Positions 27,140-35,982 of a DNA stretch of 45,339 nucleotides are shown here, piece by piece; the stretch's first letter is position 1; the number at the start of each line of letters is the position of its first letter. Source of the stretch: an uncultured Mycoplasmatota bacterium (GTDB taxonomy: Bacteria > Bacillota_I > Bacilli_A > RF39 > UBA660); contig CAMKNB010000010.1 in assembly GCA_946414095.1 (NCBI GenBank), positions 1 through 45,339 of the forward strand, given 5' to 3'. The translations under genes were made by a program, and so were the position numbers. Under the pieces are notes generated by a model. It made no database searches and had not been told where the DNA came from. It worked only from the letters and a program-made list of their open reading frames with translations.

Positions 27140-27671
27140 CATTAATATCAATTAAAGAGAATACATCTTTATTATTATTTAATTCAACTATATTAATAAC
27201 AGCTCCTTCACCTACAACCTTTCCACCAAGACCAATTATTGCATCTCTTATAGCTGTAATTGTATTTCCAGTAGCATAAATATCATCAATAATATAAAAG
27301 TTTTTATTTTCATATGTTGTATTAACTAACTTAGGAAGCTCTAATGTATCTTTTCCATATTCTTTTTCATAATCAAAAGTGGCTTCAATAGTAGTTGGTG
27401 GCATCTTACCTTTTTTTCTAACTGGAACACATCCACACTTTAATTCATTAGCAACAGCCATTCCAAATAAAAATCCTCTTGCTTCCGGAGCAACAATATA
27501 ATCTATTTTTTTATTTTTTAATTCTTTTACAAAAGAAGATATTATCTCATTTAGTGTTTCCTTTTGTATTACTAACGGATTAACATCTACAAATTCAATT
27601 CCTTTAGTTGGATAATCTTTTTCAGTTCTTAAATTTAATTCACTTTTTAAAGTATTTCTTATTATTTTCAT
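27132..27671 (-). CDS. apt: Adenine phosphoribosyltransferase
   Basis: Joins adenine to PRPP to give AMP in purine salvage. It has 179 residues. EARGFLFG and VRKKGKMPP bind adenine and phosphate; the PRPP loop reads IIDDIYATGNT, a slight change from the usual DDLLATGGT. Located two bases after mtnN, whose reaction releases adenine, so the pair forms a direct salvage path. No separate promoter is visible. Confidence 0.95.
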   Translation of the reverse strand: MKIIRNTLKSELNLRTEKDYPTKGIEFVDVNPLVIQKETLNEIISSFVKELKNKKIDYIVAPEARGFLFGMAVANELKCGCVPVRKKGKMPPTTIEATFDYEKEYGKDTLELPKLVNTTYENKNFYIIDDIYATGNTITAIRDAIIGLGGKVVGEGAVINIVELNNNKDVFSLIDINEE

Positions 27672-27673
27672 TA

Positions 27674-28360
27674 TTACTTCTCCATTTCTAATATTATATT
27701 ATATAAATATTTAGCAACATGTACACAACTTTTCTTTAAAAATTCTTCATAAGTTATTTTATTATTATCTTCATATGGCGTATCTGATATACTTCTAATC
27801 ACTAAAACCGGAATCTTACATAAATAAGAAACCTGAGCAATGCTAGCTCCTTCCATTTCTACACATAGGGCATTAAATTTATTATTTATTTTTTCACTCA
27901 TCTTTTTTTCAGTACAAAAAATATCACCTGATGCGATTACTCCAATATGTACACTACTATCTACCTTTTTAGCAAGATTTACTAAATCCCTATCACATTC
28001 AATATATGTTCCTATATTTGGTATATATCCTTTTTCATGATCAAAAGCAGTTATATCAAAATCATGTTGAACCAATTTGCTAGCAACTACTATATCAAGA
28101 ACACTGACATTTTTAGATACTCCACCTGCAACTCCAATATTAATAATATAATCTAATTTATAATTATCAATTAACACTTGTGTACATCTTGCAGCATTTA
28201 CCTTACCAACTCCACTCATTACAAGAACGCAATTGACATCATTAATTTTTCCTTCATAGAAAACTAAATCAAATATTCTATTTTCACGAGTTATGTTAAC
28301 ATACTTAATTAATTCATCAATTTCTTCTTTCATAGCAAATATTATACCAATTGTTTTCAT
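27674..28360 (-). CDS. mtnN: 5'-methylthioadenosine/S-adenosylhomocysteine nucleosidase
   Basis: Cleaves MTA and SAH to adenine and the matching thioribose, relieving inhibition of SAM-dependent enzymes. It has 228 residues. The N-terminal GIIFAMKEEIDEL carries the catalytic Glu12; VMSGVGKVNAA, CVEMEGASIAQ and RSISDTP hold the ribose- and base-binding residues, including the catalytic Asp. AAGGAGAG precedes the ATG. It lies between prsW and apt in one run. Confidence 0.95.
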   Translation of the reverse strand: MKTIGIIFAMKEEIDELIKYVNITRENRIFDLVFYEGKINDVNCVLVMSGVGKVNAARCTQVLIDNYKLDYIINIGVAGGVSKNVSVLDIVVASKLVQHDFDITAFDHEKGYIPNIGTYIECDRDLVNLAKKVDSSVHIGVIASGDIFCTEKKMSEKINNKFNALCVEMEGASIAQVSYLCKIPVLVIRSISDTPYEDNNKITYEEFLKKSCVHVAKYLYNIILEMEK

Positions 28361-28369
28361 AAACTCTCC

Positions 28370-29224
28370 TTAATACAATGTTAATAGAATTATAATTGCA
28401 ATTATAATAGCAGCTAGACAAAAGAATAAAGTATTGTTTACTGCATAGAATGCACTTTCTAATGAATTTACATTTTTTTGAGGACCTTCACCAGGTAATA
28501 TTCTTATTTCATCAGTTGATTTATGTGTAGCAGGAGTACCATCAAAATTGTAATTGTTATCAGCAACTTTTCTAACAATTTTAAAGCATAACATATATAA
28601 AATAATAATAAATACTATGAAAAGAACATAAAATAATGGTCTATCAGCAAATATAAAATAATCATAAATTGTATGTGCTAATATTGGATAAATTAAACTA
28701 CATAACATATATCTATTAGACTTCTTTTGATTGCCCTTATATTCTTCTTGCTTAGATAATCCAAAGTAATATCCCATTATTACAGCATCACAAGCATGAG
28801 AAGGAACTGTTAAAATTGCTCTAAATATTCCTACTCCTACTCCGTTCATAATAACAAAAGCTATATTTTCAACAAGAGCAAATCCTAGAGAAGAAAAGAC
28901 TGAATAAACAATCGCATCATAAGAATGATTAAATTCTTTATGATTATAAACTGTTTTGTAAACAACTAACCATTTGAATAATTCTTCAATTAATCCTACT
29001 CCTACAATTGTAGCTATAAATAATCCAATTAAATTAAAATTATCTGATGTAGATATAAAATAATTTACAAATAGTTCTAACAATAATATTGGAATTACAC
29101 TAGCCATTCCTAATAAAAATACTTTTCTTAATAAATTACCAGGTTCTTTATCCCTATCTTTATTATAAATATAAAAACAAAGTATGATTACTGGTATTAC
29201 TGATATAAGTAACAGTGTTGGCAT
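28370..29224 (-). CDS. prsW: PrsW-family intramembrane metalloprotease
   Basis: A multi-pass membrane protein of 284 residues. The three family motifs are present: EELFKW (EExxK type), HACDAVIMGYYFG, and the late HTIYDYF. In B. subtilis PrsW makes site-1 cuts in anti-sigma RsiW; many bacteria have relatives with other targets, and no sigma/anti-sigma pair is visible here. The ATG at 29224 (MPTLLLIS) has GAGGTGG upstream; a GTG at 29233 lies within that site. It heads the mtnN-apt run from a TGTTATAAT promoter. Confidence 0.85.
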   Translation of the reverse strand: MPTLLLISVIPVIILCFYIYNKDRDKEPGNLLRKVFLLGMASVIPILLLELFVNYFISTSDNFNLIGLFIATIVGVGLIEELFKWLVVYKTVYNHKEFNHSYDAIVYSVFSSLGFALVENIAFVIMNGVGVGIFRAILTVPSHACDAVIMGYYFGLSKQEEYKGNQKKSNRYMLCSLIYPILAHTIYDYFIFADRPLFYVLFIVFIIILYMLCFKIVRKVADNNYNFDGTPATHKSTDEIRILPGEGPQKNVNSLESAFYAVNNTLFFCLAAIIIAIIILLTLY

Positions 29225-29245
29225 ATAAACCACCTCTACTTTATT

Positions 29246-29254
29246 ATTATAACA
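29246..29254 (-). promoter_or_regulatory. Extended -10 promoter TGTTATAAT (prsW-mtnN-apt)
   Basis: Perfect minus-strand extended -10, 21 bases before the prsW ATG. Its TG overlaps the end of the ybaK terminator's T run. Confidence 0.6.
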
Positions 29255-29257
29255 AAA

Positions 29258-29280
29258 AAGACTAATCTAAAATAGTCTTT
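29258..29280 (-). terminator. Terminator of ybaK
   Basis: An 8-bp stem (AAAGACTA at 258-265 with 273-280) and a 7-nt loop, followed by a T run on the minus strand, four bases past the stop at 29285. Confidence 0.8.
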
Positions 29281-29284
29281 TTTT

Positions 29285-29764
29285 TTAATTATTATTTACA
29301 ATAATATCAAAACAATTATATTTTAAAATTTTGCTTAAATCTTCTAATTTAACTTCTAATTGATATCCTATCCTTCCTGCACTAAAAATTATTGTATCAA
29401 ATGATAAAGCACTATCATTGATAATTGTGGGAAATTGTTTTTTCATTCCAATTGGTGAACAGCCACCATGTATATATCCAGTTAAATTAAGTAAATCTTT
29501 TGACTTTACCATTTCTATACTTTTTTCATTTGTAATCTTAGCTGCTTTCTTTAAATCTAATTCTTTATTAACAGGAACTAAAAATACATAATATTTTTTA
29601 CTATTTGAAACAGTAACTAATGTTTTAAATGTTTTATTTTCATCTATATTCAAATACTTAGCAACTTCTATTCCACTAATTACTCCACTTTTAACATAAT
29701 TATAACTTTTATACTCTATTTTATTTTGATCAAGTATTCTCATTACGTTAGTTTTATCTTTCAT
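29285..29764 (-). CDS. ybaK: Cys-tRNA(Pro)/aminoacyl-tRNA deacylase YbaK/EbsC
   Basis: A trans-editing enzyme that removes mis-attached amino acids (Cys from tRNA-Pro in the best-studied case). It has 159 residues, normal length. Family marks include the Lys in NKTFKTLV, VPVNKELDLKKAAK, GYIHGGCSPIGMKKQ and FSAGRIGYQLEV. It is last in a unit after the PrcB-domain protein; AAGAG lies upstream of the ATG. With dtd this window encodes two tRNA proofreading enzymes. Confidence 0.94.
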   Translation of the reverse strand: MKDKTNVMRILDQNKIEYKSYNYVKSGVISGIEVAKYLNIDENKTFKTLVTVSNSKKYYVFLVPVNKELDLKKAAKITNEKSIEMVKSKDLLNLTGYIHGGCSPIGMKKQFPTIINDSALSFDTIIFSAGRIGYQLEVKLEDLSKILKYNCFDIIVNNN

Positions 29765-29773
29765 TTTATACTC

Positions 29774-31084
29774 TTATTTTGTATTTACGACTTCTAATTT
29801 GTTTTCATCTAAGTAAACATTTACGCTAGTTGGTTCTCCTATAAAATTTAAAGAAGCACATGGATATGTTATTGCCTGTGTAACATATTCACCCTTTCTT
29901 GGTTTAGAAGTTATAGCTTTTATTGTAACATTATTTGATGAATCAATTTTAACACTTTTTATTTTTACAGAGAAACCACCAGTATTCTTTTTACCAGCAC
30001 CAATATTTACTGTAGCACTTTTACCATTTTTAGTAATTATATAACCTGGAATATCAATATCTTTACAAACTTTACTTTCACCTATAATATAACTAATAGT
30101 TCCTTCATTTACATTTTCTTCTATCTCATCTTGACCATATATTGGAAATTCAACTTCACTTCTACTTTCTACTACCTTAATACTATTAGGTTTTCTACTA
30201 AATGTTGCTGTTGCACATGGATAAGCAATTGCTTGTGTACACATCTTATTAATTGTTGGATAATTGTTTTTAACATATAATGTTGCATTTTCATTATCAT
30301 CTATTTCTATTTTAGTTATTTCAACAGAATAACAACCATTTGGAACTTGACCCATAGAAACAGTATACACGTATTCATCACCAGAATAATTTTCAGTATG
30401 TCCCATAGTTGAAGTATTCTTACAATATTGACTTTTAGAAGTAGTATATGTAATAGGATCCTTTGTCTCAACAATTTCAGGTAAATTTGGCTTTGTTGGA
30501 TTTGTTGGTTTTGATGGTAATTCTGATGTGTCTGGTGTACTAGGATTTGTTGGAGTACTTGGTGTTTCAGGTGTTGTTGGAGTACTTGGTGTTTCAGGAG
30601 TTGTAGGATTATCTGGCATTATAGGTAATTCATCTTCATCAGGAATTACGTTATTATATTCACTTTCAGAAGCTGTATAACTTTTTTCTAATGAATAATG
30701 TTTATAATTAACTGATTGAGATAATTCTAAATTTGTCATATCTCCATAGTTACTATCTAAACCTATTTCTTTTTCTGTTACTTTATCACCTTCTACTTCA
30801 ATAACATTTTTATCATCATAAACTAGAAAATATGTGATATTTCCACTATTGTCAAATTCAATATGATAATTTAAATTTGTGTCTTCTAACTTATTAGATT
30901 TACTATCAAAATAATTGTTATCAACAGTTTTACTTTCTAAAGCACTTTTATATAGTTCTTGTGCAGTAGTAACAAAATCTTTATGATTTACTTTTTCTAT
31001 TATAAAATCAACTAGAAAATATCCTCCTATTATTAATGCTGTAATAAATATTATTAAAAATACATCTCTTAAATTCTTTCTCAT
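29774..31084 (-). CDS. Membrane-anchored surface protein with two PrcB-like C-terminal domains
   Basis: 436 residues. An N-terminal membrane helix (about 8-30) is followed by a DUF-like region (about 35-145), a Thr/Pro/Ser linker (about 158-200) with a repeated TPETPSTPT, then two related domains (about 211-305 and 329-425). Each ends with the PrcB C-terminal-domain signature: NGCYSVEI...CTQAIAYPCA and TGGFSVKI...VTQAITYPCA. The first copy has Cys 221, 251, 282 and 290; the second keeps Cys 340 and 409, which might form disulfides outside the cell. PrcB is known as a subunit of a spirochaete protease complex; the role here is unknown. The start overlaps the preceding gene by four bases (ATGA). 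Confidence 0.8.
   Translation of the reverse strand: MRKNLRDVFLIIFITALIIGGYFLVDFIIEKVNHKDFVTTAQELYKSALESKTVDNNYFDSKSNKLEDTNLNYHIEFDNSGNITYFLVYDDKNVIEVEGDKVTEKEIGLDSNYGDMTNLELSQSVNYKHYSLEKSYTASESEYNNVIPDEDELPIMPDNPTTPETPSTPTTPETPSTPTNPSTPDTSELPSKPTNPTKPNLPEIVETKDPITYTTSKSQYCKNTSTMGHTENYSGDEYVYTVSMGQVPNGCYSVEITKIEIDDNENATLYVKNNYPTINKMCTQAIAYPCATATFSRKPNSIKVVESRSEVEFPIYGQDEIEENVNEGTISYIIGESKVCKDIDIPGYIITKNGKSATVNIGAGKKNTGGFSVKIKSVKIDSSNNVTIKAITSKPRKGEYVTQAITYPCASLNFIGEPTSVNVYLDENKLEVVNTK
30548..30598 (-). repeat. Tandem 27-bp repeat in the Thr/Pro linker
   Basis: Two copies with a 27-base period (24 bases identical, 548-571 and 575-598) encode the repeated TPETPSTPT. Copy number could vary between strains by slippage. 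Confidence 0.8.
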
Positions 31085-31446
31085 TTTCTATCTCCTTTTA
31101 CTATCCATATTATACACCATATAATTCCAATACCACAAATAATGTATCCTAGGTTTACACTTAATATTACTCCTAATATTATTCCAATTAATATTACTAG
31201 TGCTCCAATTAAAAGCATTACCTCATACTTTTTTCTTTCTAATAATCTTTCTAGTAAACTTTTGCTAGTTAAGCAATCTACAATATCATTAGAACTATAA
31301 AAAATCATATACAAACATAGTAAAAATGCAATTGTCCATTTAGAAACATCTACATTTGAAATACCAAGTACTATATAAAATGTAACTCCTAATAATCCTA
31401 TAAGTAATAAAAATATTGCAAAAACCAATTGAATTCCCTTTTTCAT
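31081..31446 (-). CDS. Small hypothetical membrane protein
   Basis: 121 residues with about four hydrophobic segments (about 6-28, 36-50, 75-93 and 97-115), and a charged loop SLLERLLERKKYE in the middle. No family recognised. AGGTGA lies before the ATG and TGGTATTAT just upstream. Its TGA stop overlaps the next start as ATGA, which is good evidence that TGA is read as stop in this organism. It heads the PrcB-domain/ybaK unit, so it may assist the surface protein that follows; that is inference. Confidence 0.78.
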   Translation of the reverse strand: MKKGIQLVFAIFLLLIGLLGVTFYIVLGISNVDVSKWTIAFLLCLYMIFYSSNDIVDCLTSKSLLERLLERKKYEVMLLIGALVILIGIILGVILSVNLGYIICGIGIIWCIIWIVKGDRK

Positions 31447-31462
31447 ATATTCACCTATTTTA

Positions 31463-31471
31463 ATAATACCA
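31463..31471 (-). promoter_or_regulatory. Extended -10 promoter TGGTATTAT
   Basis: Minus-strand extended -10, 16 bases before the ATG at 31446. Confidence 0.5.
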
Positions 31472-31492
31472 TAAAATATTATTAATTATCTA

Positions 31493-32206
31493 TTATAAAA
31501 TAACATCTAAAACCATCATTATTAAAAAACCAATTAACACTCCTATTATTCCAAACGATGAATTATTATTTTCATGCATTCTTGGAACTAATTCTTCTAT
31601 AACTACATGCAACATACAACCTGCAGCAAATGATAGTAAAAATGGTAACAATGGAACAACAATATTTAATAAAATTATAGTAAAAAACGCACTAATTGGT
31701 TCAACAATACCAGATAGTACCCCAAGCATAAATGATTTACCTTTTTTATGTCCTTCAATTTTTGCAGGTAAAGAAATAATAGCACCCTCTGGTATATTTT
31801 GTAGAGCTATTCCAATTGATAATAAAAATGCACTAATTAAAGAAATACTACCAACTAAAAATCCTGCGAAACATACTCCTACTGCCATACCTTCTGGTAT
31901 ATTATGCAAAGTAACACTAAACATTAATTTATTATTTATTCTATCAGTAATTTTTGTTATTAATATTAAAAAAATGAAGCCAAAAATTAATCCTAAACAT
32001 ACAGGAAAGATAGTTTTAGACATCTCAATAGATGGTATTATAAGCGACCATATACTTGATGCTATCATTACCCCAATAGCAAAGCCTATTAATAGTTTTT
32101 CAATTCTATAATTAATATTTTCTTTTAATAAGAATACAAAAGCACTTCCTAAACTTGTCCCTAAAAAAGGAATTATTATTCCTAAGAAACTATATAATTC
32201 ATTCAT
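31493..32206 (-). CDS. ZIP-family metal cation transporter
   Basis: An inner-membrane importer of divalent metals such as zinc, iron or manganese, 237 residues, about eight membrane segments. The two metal-binding helices carry HNIPEGMAVGV and QNIPEGAIISL; the late HVVIEELVPRMHE is also conserved (ZupT/GufA branch). The metal cannot be fixed from sequence. GAGGTAA precedes the ATG. It follows the glycosyltransferase gene after a hairpin, so it may have its own promoter, though none is clear, and no metal riboswitch was seen in the 60-base gap. Confidence 0.92.
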   Translation of the reverse strand: MNELYSFLGIIIPFLGTSLGSAFVFLLKENINYRIEKLLIGFAIGVMIASSIWSLIIPSIEMSKTIFPVCLGLIFGFIFLILITKITDRINNKLMFSVTLHNIPEGMAVGVCFAGFLVGSISLISAFLLSIGIALQNIPEGAIISLPAKIEGHKKGKSFMLGVLSGIVEPISAFFTIILLNIVVPLLPFLLSFAAGCMLHVVIEELVPRMHENNNSSFGIIGVLIGFLIMMVLDVIL

Positions 32207-32256
32207 AATTACCTCACTAATATATATTATGAAGTAATAAATCTATTGTTAATGAA

Positions 32257-32282
32257 AAGAAACAATTCTATGATTGTTTCTT
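32257..32282 (-). terminator. Terminator overlapping the glycosyltransferase stop codon
   Basis: A 10-bp stem (AAGAAACAAT at 257-266 with 273-282) and a 6-nt loop; the stop at 32268 begins next to the first arm. The T tract is short on the minus strand (TTTTCATT). Confidence 0.65.
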
Positions 32283-32939
32283 ATATTCTCTTATAACTTT
32301 ATAAACTCTTTTGGAATCATCAAACCATTTAAAATGGCTACCTTTATTGTTATTAAAATATATTGTTTGAATAGGAATTTCATGAACTTTAATATCCTTT
32401 AAATTTAAAAGAACATTCATTTCATATTCATATCTATTTCCTTTTATATTCAACATATAATCCATTAGATTATTACTAAATGCTCTAAGACCTGATTGAG
32501 TATCATAAATTGTTTTACCTGTTGCTTTTTTATATATTTTTCTTGTTAAATAGTTTCCTATTCTACTTCTAATAGGAGTTGTTTTATCCCAAGTCCTTTT
32601 TCCTATAGCTAAATCATTTTTATTATCAACTATATAATCAATCAATTTCTTAGCATCTTCTATTTTATGTTGTCCATCACTATCCATCGTAACAACAACA
32701 TATTCTTTGTATTTATCCTTTATATATTTATATCCTTCTTTTAAAGCATAACCTTTTCCCATATTTGTTTCATATGATATTAGATGTGCATATTTTTTAG
32801 CATCTTCAAATAACGAATTTGTTTTTTTACTAGATCCATCATTAACAACTATAATGTCAAAGCTTTTATCAATACTTTTTAAAAGTTCTATCAACTTATT
32901 ATCTGGTTCATATGATGGTATTAATACTATCTTTTTCAT
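32268..32939 (-). CDS. Family 2 glycosyltransferase (dolichol-phosphate-mannose synthase-like)
   Basis: A 223-residue GT-A enzyme that transfers a sugar from a nucleotide donor, probably to a lipid carrier at the membrane. IPSYEPDNKL, IIVVNDGSSKK and the DxD-type MDSDGQH form the donor site; TQSGLRAFS is the acceptor-side signature of the DPM1/DPG branch. There is no C-terminal membrane domain. It follows a tail-anchored protein and a membrane phosphoesterase, suggesting an envelope-related run. Sugar and lipid are unknown. Confidence 0.9.
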   Translation of the reverse strand: MKKIVLIPSYEPDNKLIELLKSIDKSFDIIVVNDGSSKKTNSLFEDAKKYAHLISYETNMGKGYALKEGYKYIKDKYKEYVVVTMDSDGQHKIEDAKKLIDYIVDNKNDLAIGKRTWDKTTPIRSRIGNYLTRKIYKKATGKTIYDTQSGLRAFSNNLMDYMLNIKGNRYEYEMNVLLNLKDIKVHEIPIQTIYFNNNKGSHFKWFDDSKRVYKVIREYKKQS

Positions 32940-32946
32940 ACTACTC

Positions 32947-33270
32947 CTATATATCTAGTATTAATCCAATAGCAAGAGTGAGTATTAATGAAATTATTAG
33001 TACTACTACTAATTGAATTCTTTTTGCTTTAATATATCCATTTGGATCTTTAATGTAACTCACTATTGTCTTATATACTTCTTTATAATCTCTATTTACT
33101 TTATGATTGACATAACTTAATGTTTTAGATAATTCTACCATCTTATCACTAGCACTAATAATATATTTACCATTTTTTATATCAATAGTATCATTACTTT
33201 CAGTGTATATAATATCAAGTTTTTTATACTCTTTTTTTAATCTATTATAAACATCTTTCATACTATTCAT
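32947..33270 (-). CDS. Hypothetical tail-anchored membrane protein
   Basis: 107 residues. The first 80 residues are soluble, Lys/Tyr-rich and helical; residues about 84-105 form one C-terminal hydrophobic helix (IQLVVVLIISLILTLAIGLI), which puts the N-terminal domain in the cytoplasm. No family recognised. AGAGGTGA lies before the ATG and contains the TGA stop of the phosphoesterase gene. Sandwiched between a phosphoesterase and a glycosyltransferase gene, both tied to the envelope. Confidence 0.75.
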   Translation of the reverse strand: MNSMKDVYNRLKKEYKKLDIIYTESNDTIDIKNGKYIISASDKMVELSKTLSYVNHKVNRDYKEVYKTIVSYIKDPNGYIKAKRIQLVVVLIISLILTLAIGLILDI

Positions 33271-33276
33271 ATAAAT

Positions 33277-34350
33277 TCACCTCTTATTCTTTACTATATC
33301 TATTATAACATATTCTGAATGAGTTCCAGTCTTAAAATCAATAGCCCAATCTGATATTCCTGTATTTACTACAAAATAAGTGTTATCAATCTTTTTCATT
33401 CCTTTAAACATATCATTGGCTTTAAATAATACTCCAATATATCCAAGAGGAAATAATTGACCACCATGAGTGTGTCCACTTAATACAAGATCAACATTTG
33501 CTTTTTTCTCATTATCATAATCATTTGGTTGATGATTTAAATCAATGATATATTTGCTCTTATCTAAATTATTAGTTAATTCAGATATACTTTTCCTTGG
33601 ATATGATTTATCTTCTCTTCCAATTAAATAAATATAATCATTTAATTCTATTGCTTCATCTTTTAATACTTTGACATTATTTTTTTCGAGTTCTTGAATT
33701 AAGTCTTCTTCTTTAAAATTTCTATAATTAAAATAACCTTTATCATGATTACCATATATAAAATATACACCATATTTAGAATTAATCATACCGAGCGCTT
33801 CACATGATTTAATCATATCTTCTTTTGTAGTATTATCATCAACAAAATCACCAGTTATAACAAATAAATCTGAATCAATTTTTGAAATATCTTCTATTTT
33901 TTTATAAAAACCATTTCCATCAAATGTTGTTCCTACATGGGAATCTGCAATCTGTATTATTCTAAATTTATCAGTACCTATCTCTTTTTGAGTAAATACT
34001 TCATATTTAGTTTCAAATACATGATAATCTAAATATGCTCCAATAGATAAGTATATTATTGTAGTTAGCAAACCAAAAAGTACTATTAAATTATTTTTAT
34101 CGCTCTTTTTAAACACTTTAAATAATAATGAACTAATTCCTACAAATATAGATAAATGCAACAATATTACAATTGAATTTACCATATTGAATAATAAAAA
34201 TACTATTACTATAGGAACTAATGAAACAATTATTCTTAATAATCTACTTTTTATTTTAGATATTAAACTTACTCTTGCAAATAACATAACTGTATAACAA
34301 ATAAGTATTAATAATATGACAAAAATTACTCCTATTAATATTTGAAACAT
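33277..34350 (-). CDS. Membrane-anchored calcineurin-like metallophosphoesterase
   Basis: 357 residues. Three to four N-terminal membrane segments (about 5-120) are followed by a phosphoesterase domain with every metal-binding block: QIADSHVG, ITGDFVDD, YGNHDKG, LNHQP and SGHTHGGQ. It resembles the YkuE/YpbG group; UDP-sugar or lipid-linked substrates are possible but not shown. It ends in a TGA embedded in the next gene's ribosome-binding site. It lies nine bases after fhs. Confidence 0.9.
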   Translation of the reverse strand: MFQILIGVIFVILLILICYTVMLFARVSLISKIKSRLLRIIVSLVPIVIVFLLFNMVNSIVILLHLSIFVGISSLLFKVFKKSDKNNLIVLFGLLTTIIYLSIGAYLDYHVFETKYEVFTQKEIGTDKFRIIQIADSHVGTTFDGNGFYKKIEDISKIDSDLFVITGDFVDDNTTKEDMIKSCEALGMINSKYGVYFIYGNHDKGYFNYRNFKEEDLIQELEKNNVKVLKDEAIELNDYIYLIGREDKSYPRKSISELTNNLDKSKYIIDLNHQPNDYDNEKKANVDLVLSGHTHGGQLFPLGYIGVLFKANDMFKGMKKIDNTYFVVNTGISDWAIDFKTGTHSEYVIIDIVKNKR

Positions 34351-34359
34351 ATATACTCC

Positions 34360-35880
34360 TTATCTTATTCCACTTATATTTCCATTTTCGTCTATTTTCA
34401 TTTTCAAATAATTACTTTCTTTAGCAAGTCCTGGCATAGTTAAAACTCCACCCATTAGTACTGTAATAAATCCAGCTCCATTATATAAATTTATATCATT
34501 AACTGTCATTATAAAATCTTTTGGATAACCTAACACTTTTGGATTATCTGTGATTGACATTGGTGTTTTAGAAATAACTATATTTAATTTAGTATCTTTT
34601 AATGATTTAATTTTTTCTAAAGCCATTTTATCAAAATTAACATCACTAGCACCATATTCATTTTTACAAACTTTAACTATCTTTGTTTTTAAATCATCAT
34701 CGACTTCATACATATGATATTTCTTTTTATTTTTCTTCATTGAAATGATTTGATTTGCCAAATCTACACAACCAGTTTCTCCATCTCTAAACATTGTTGA
34801 TACACTAAATTTATATCCCATATTTTCTACAAAGTTTCTAATATATTCTACTTCTTCTTTAGTATCATCATTAAATAAATTTAAAGATACAAATAAATTA
34901 CTAGTATATTTAGCCATATTTTTAATATGATATTCTAAATTACCAATTCCTTTTTCTAAAGATTCATCACCATTATATTTTAATGCTTTAATAGTACAAT
35001 TAAGTACTACAGCATCAGGATAAATATTATTTTCTTTGCATTTAATATCAAAGAACTTAATAGCTCCACAATCAGATCCAAAACCTGCTTCTGTAATTAC
35101 ATAATCTGAAACTGACATAGCAAGTTTTGTAGCAATAATTGAATTACATCCATGAGCAATATTAGCAAATGGACCACCATGTACAATAGCAGGATTTCCA
35201 TATAATGTTTGAACTAAATTTGGATTAATTGCATTTTTTAGTAAAATTGTACAAGCATCTTCTGCATGTAAATCACGTGCATATATTTCTTTTCCATCTT
35301 TAGTAAAACCAACTATAATATTCCCTATTCTTCTTTTTAAATCATTTAAGTCAGTTGATAAACAAAATATTGCCATAAGTTCACTTGCAGTTGTAATAAC
35401 GAATTTATCTCTTAAACTTCTATCATTAACATCTAAACATCTTTTAATATTTACTCTATCAATTCCAAGTTCATTACCTTGATATATATGATTATCAACA
35501 ATAGCACATAATAAATTATTAGCACTAGTTATTGCATGAAAATCCCCTGTAAAATGCAAATTAATATCAGTTGAAGGTTCAATAACTGCTTTACCTCCAC
35601 CAATTGCGCCACCTTTTCTACCAAAAACAGGTCCTAAAGATGGTTCACGTAATGCTGCAATAGCATTTTTACCTAGGTAATTTAATGAATCATTTAGTCC
35701 GATACTTAATGTTGTTTTTCCTTCTCCATAAGGAGTTGGATTGATACTAGTAACAAGTATTAATTTACCATGCTTACGTCCTCTATATTGATTATCAATT
35801 TTAGCAATATATTTTCCATAATAAGATAAGTTATCATCTTTTATTTTAATTTTCTTTGCTACTTCTTTAATATTCTTCAT
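34360..35880 (-). CDS. fhs: Formate-tetrahydrofolate ligase
   Basis: ATP-dependent ligase that makes 10-formyl-tetrahydrofolate, used for purine synthesis and initiator tRNA formylation. P-loop PTPYGEGKTT at 48-57; REPSLGPVFGRKGGA, TGDFHAITSANNL and VTEAGFGSDCGAIKFFDI are conserved. 506 residues is about 50 shorter than the usual 556, spread over small gaps rather than a missing domain. TAGGGAA precedes the ATG, and a TATAAT box is about 30 bases upstream. With glyA it closes part of a one-carbon cycle. First gene of the phosphoesterase-glycosyltransferase run. Confidence 0.96.
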   Translation of the reverse strand: MKNIKEVAKKIKIKDDNLSYYGKYIAKIDNQYRGRKHGKLILVTSINPTPYGEGKTTLSIGLNDSLNYLGKNAIAALREPSLGPVFGRKGGAIGGGKAVIEPSTDINLHFTGDFHAITSANNLLCAIVDNHIYQGNELGIDRVNIKRCLDVNDRSLRDKFVITTASELMAIFCLSTDLNDLKRRIGNIIVGFTKDGKEIYARDLHAEDACTILLKNAINPNLVQTLYGNPAIVHGGPFANIAHGCNSIIATKLAMSVSDYVITEAGFGSDCGAIKFFDIKCKENNIYPDAVVLNCTIKALKYNGDESLEKGIGNLEYHIKNMAKYTSNLFVSLNLFNDDTKEEVEYIRNFVENMGYKFSVSTMFRDGETGCVDLANQIISMKKNKKKYHMYEVDDDLKTKIVKVCKNEYGASDVNFDKMALEKIKSLKDTKLNIVISKTPMSITDNPKVLGYPKDFIMTVNDINLYNGAGFITVLMGGVLTMPGLAKESNYLKMKIDENGNISGIR

Positions 35881-35912
35881 AAAATTCCCTACTTTCTCAT
35901 ATTTGTATATTT

Positions 35913-35918
35913 ATTATA
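35913..35918 (-). promoter_or_regulatory. -10 element of fhs
   Basis: TATAAT on the minus strand, 32 bases before the fhs ATG. No strong -35 and no folate-riboswitch-like structure is seen in the 100-base gap. Confidence 0.5.
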
Positions 35919-35960
35919 CAATAAATAAATTATATATGCATATAATATTTTAAATAAAAA

Positions 35961-35982
35961 AAGTAAAGCTATAACTTTACTT
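35961..35982 (-). terminator. Terminator overlapping the transglutaminase-gene stop codon
   Basis: An 8-bp stem (AAGTAAAG at 961-968 with 975-982), then a T run on the minus strand. The stop at 35981 lies inside the first arm of the RNA hairpin. Confidence 0.8.

Noticed and set aside
30548..30598. CRISPR-like repeat
   Set aside because: Only two units, directly adjacent without spacers, and they encode an in-frame Thr/Pro repeat.
35881..35960. Folate riboswitch upstream of fhs
   Set aside because: The gap is almost entirely A/T with no conserved G-rich core or pseudoknot arms.
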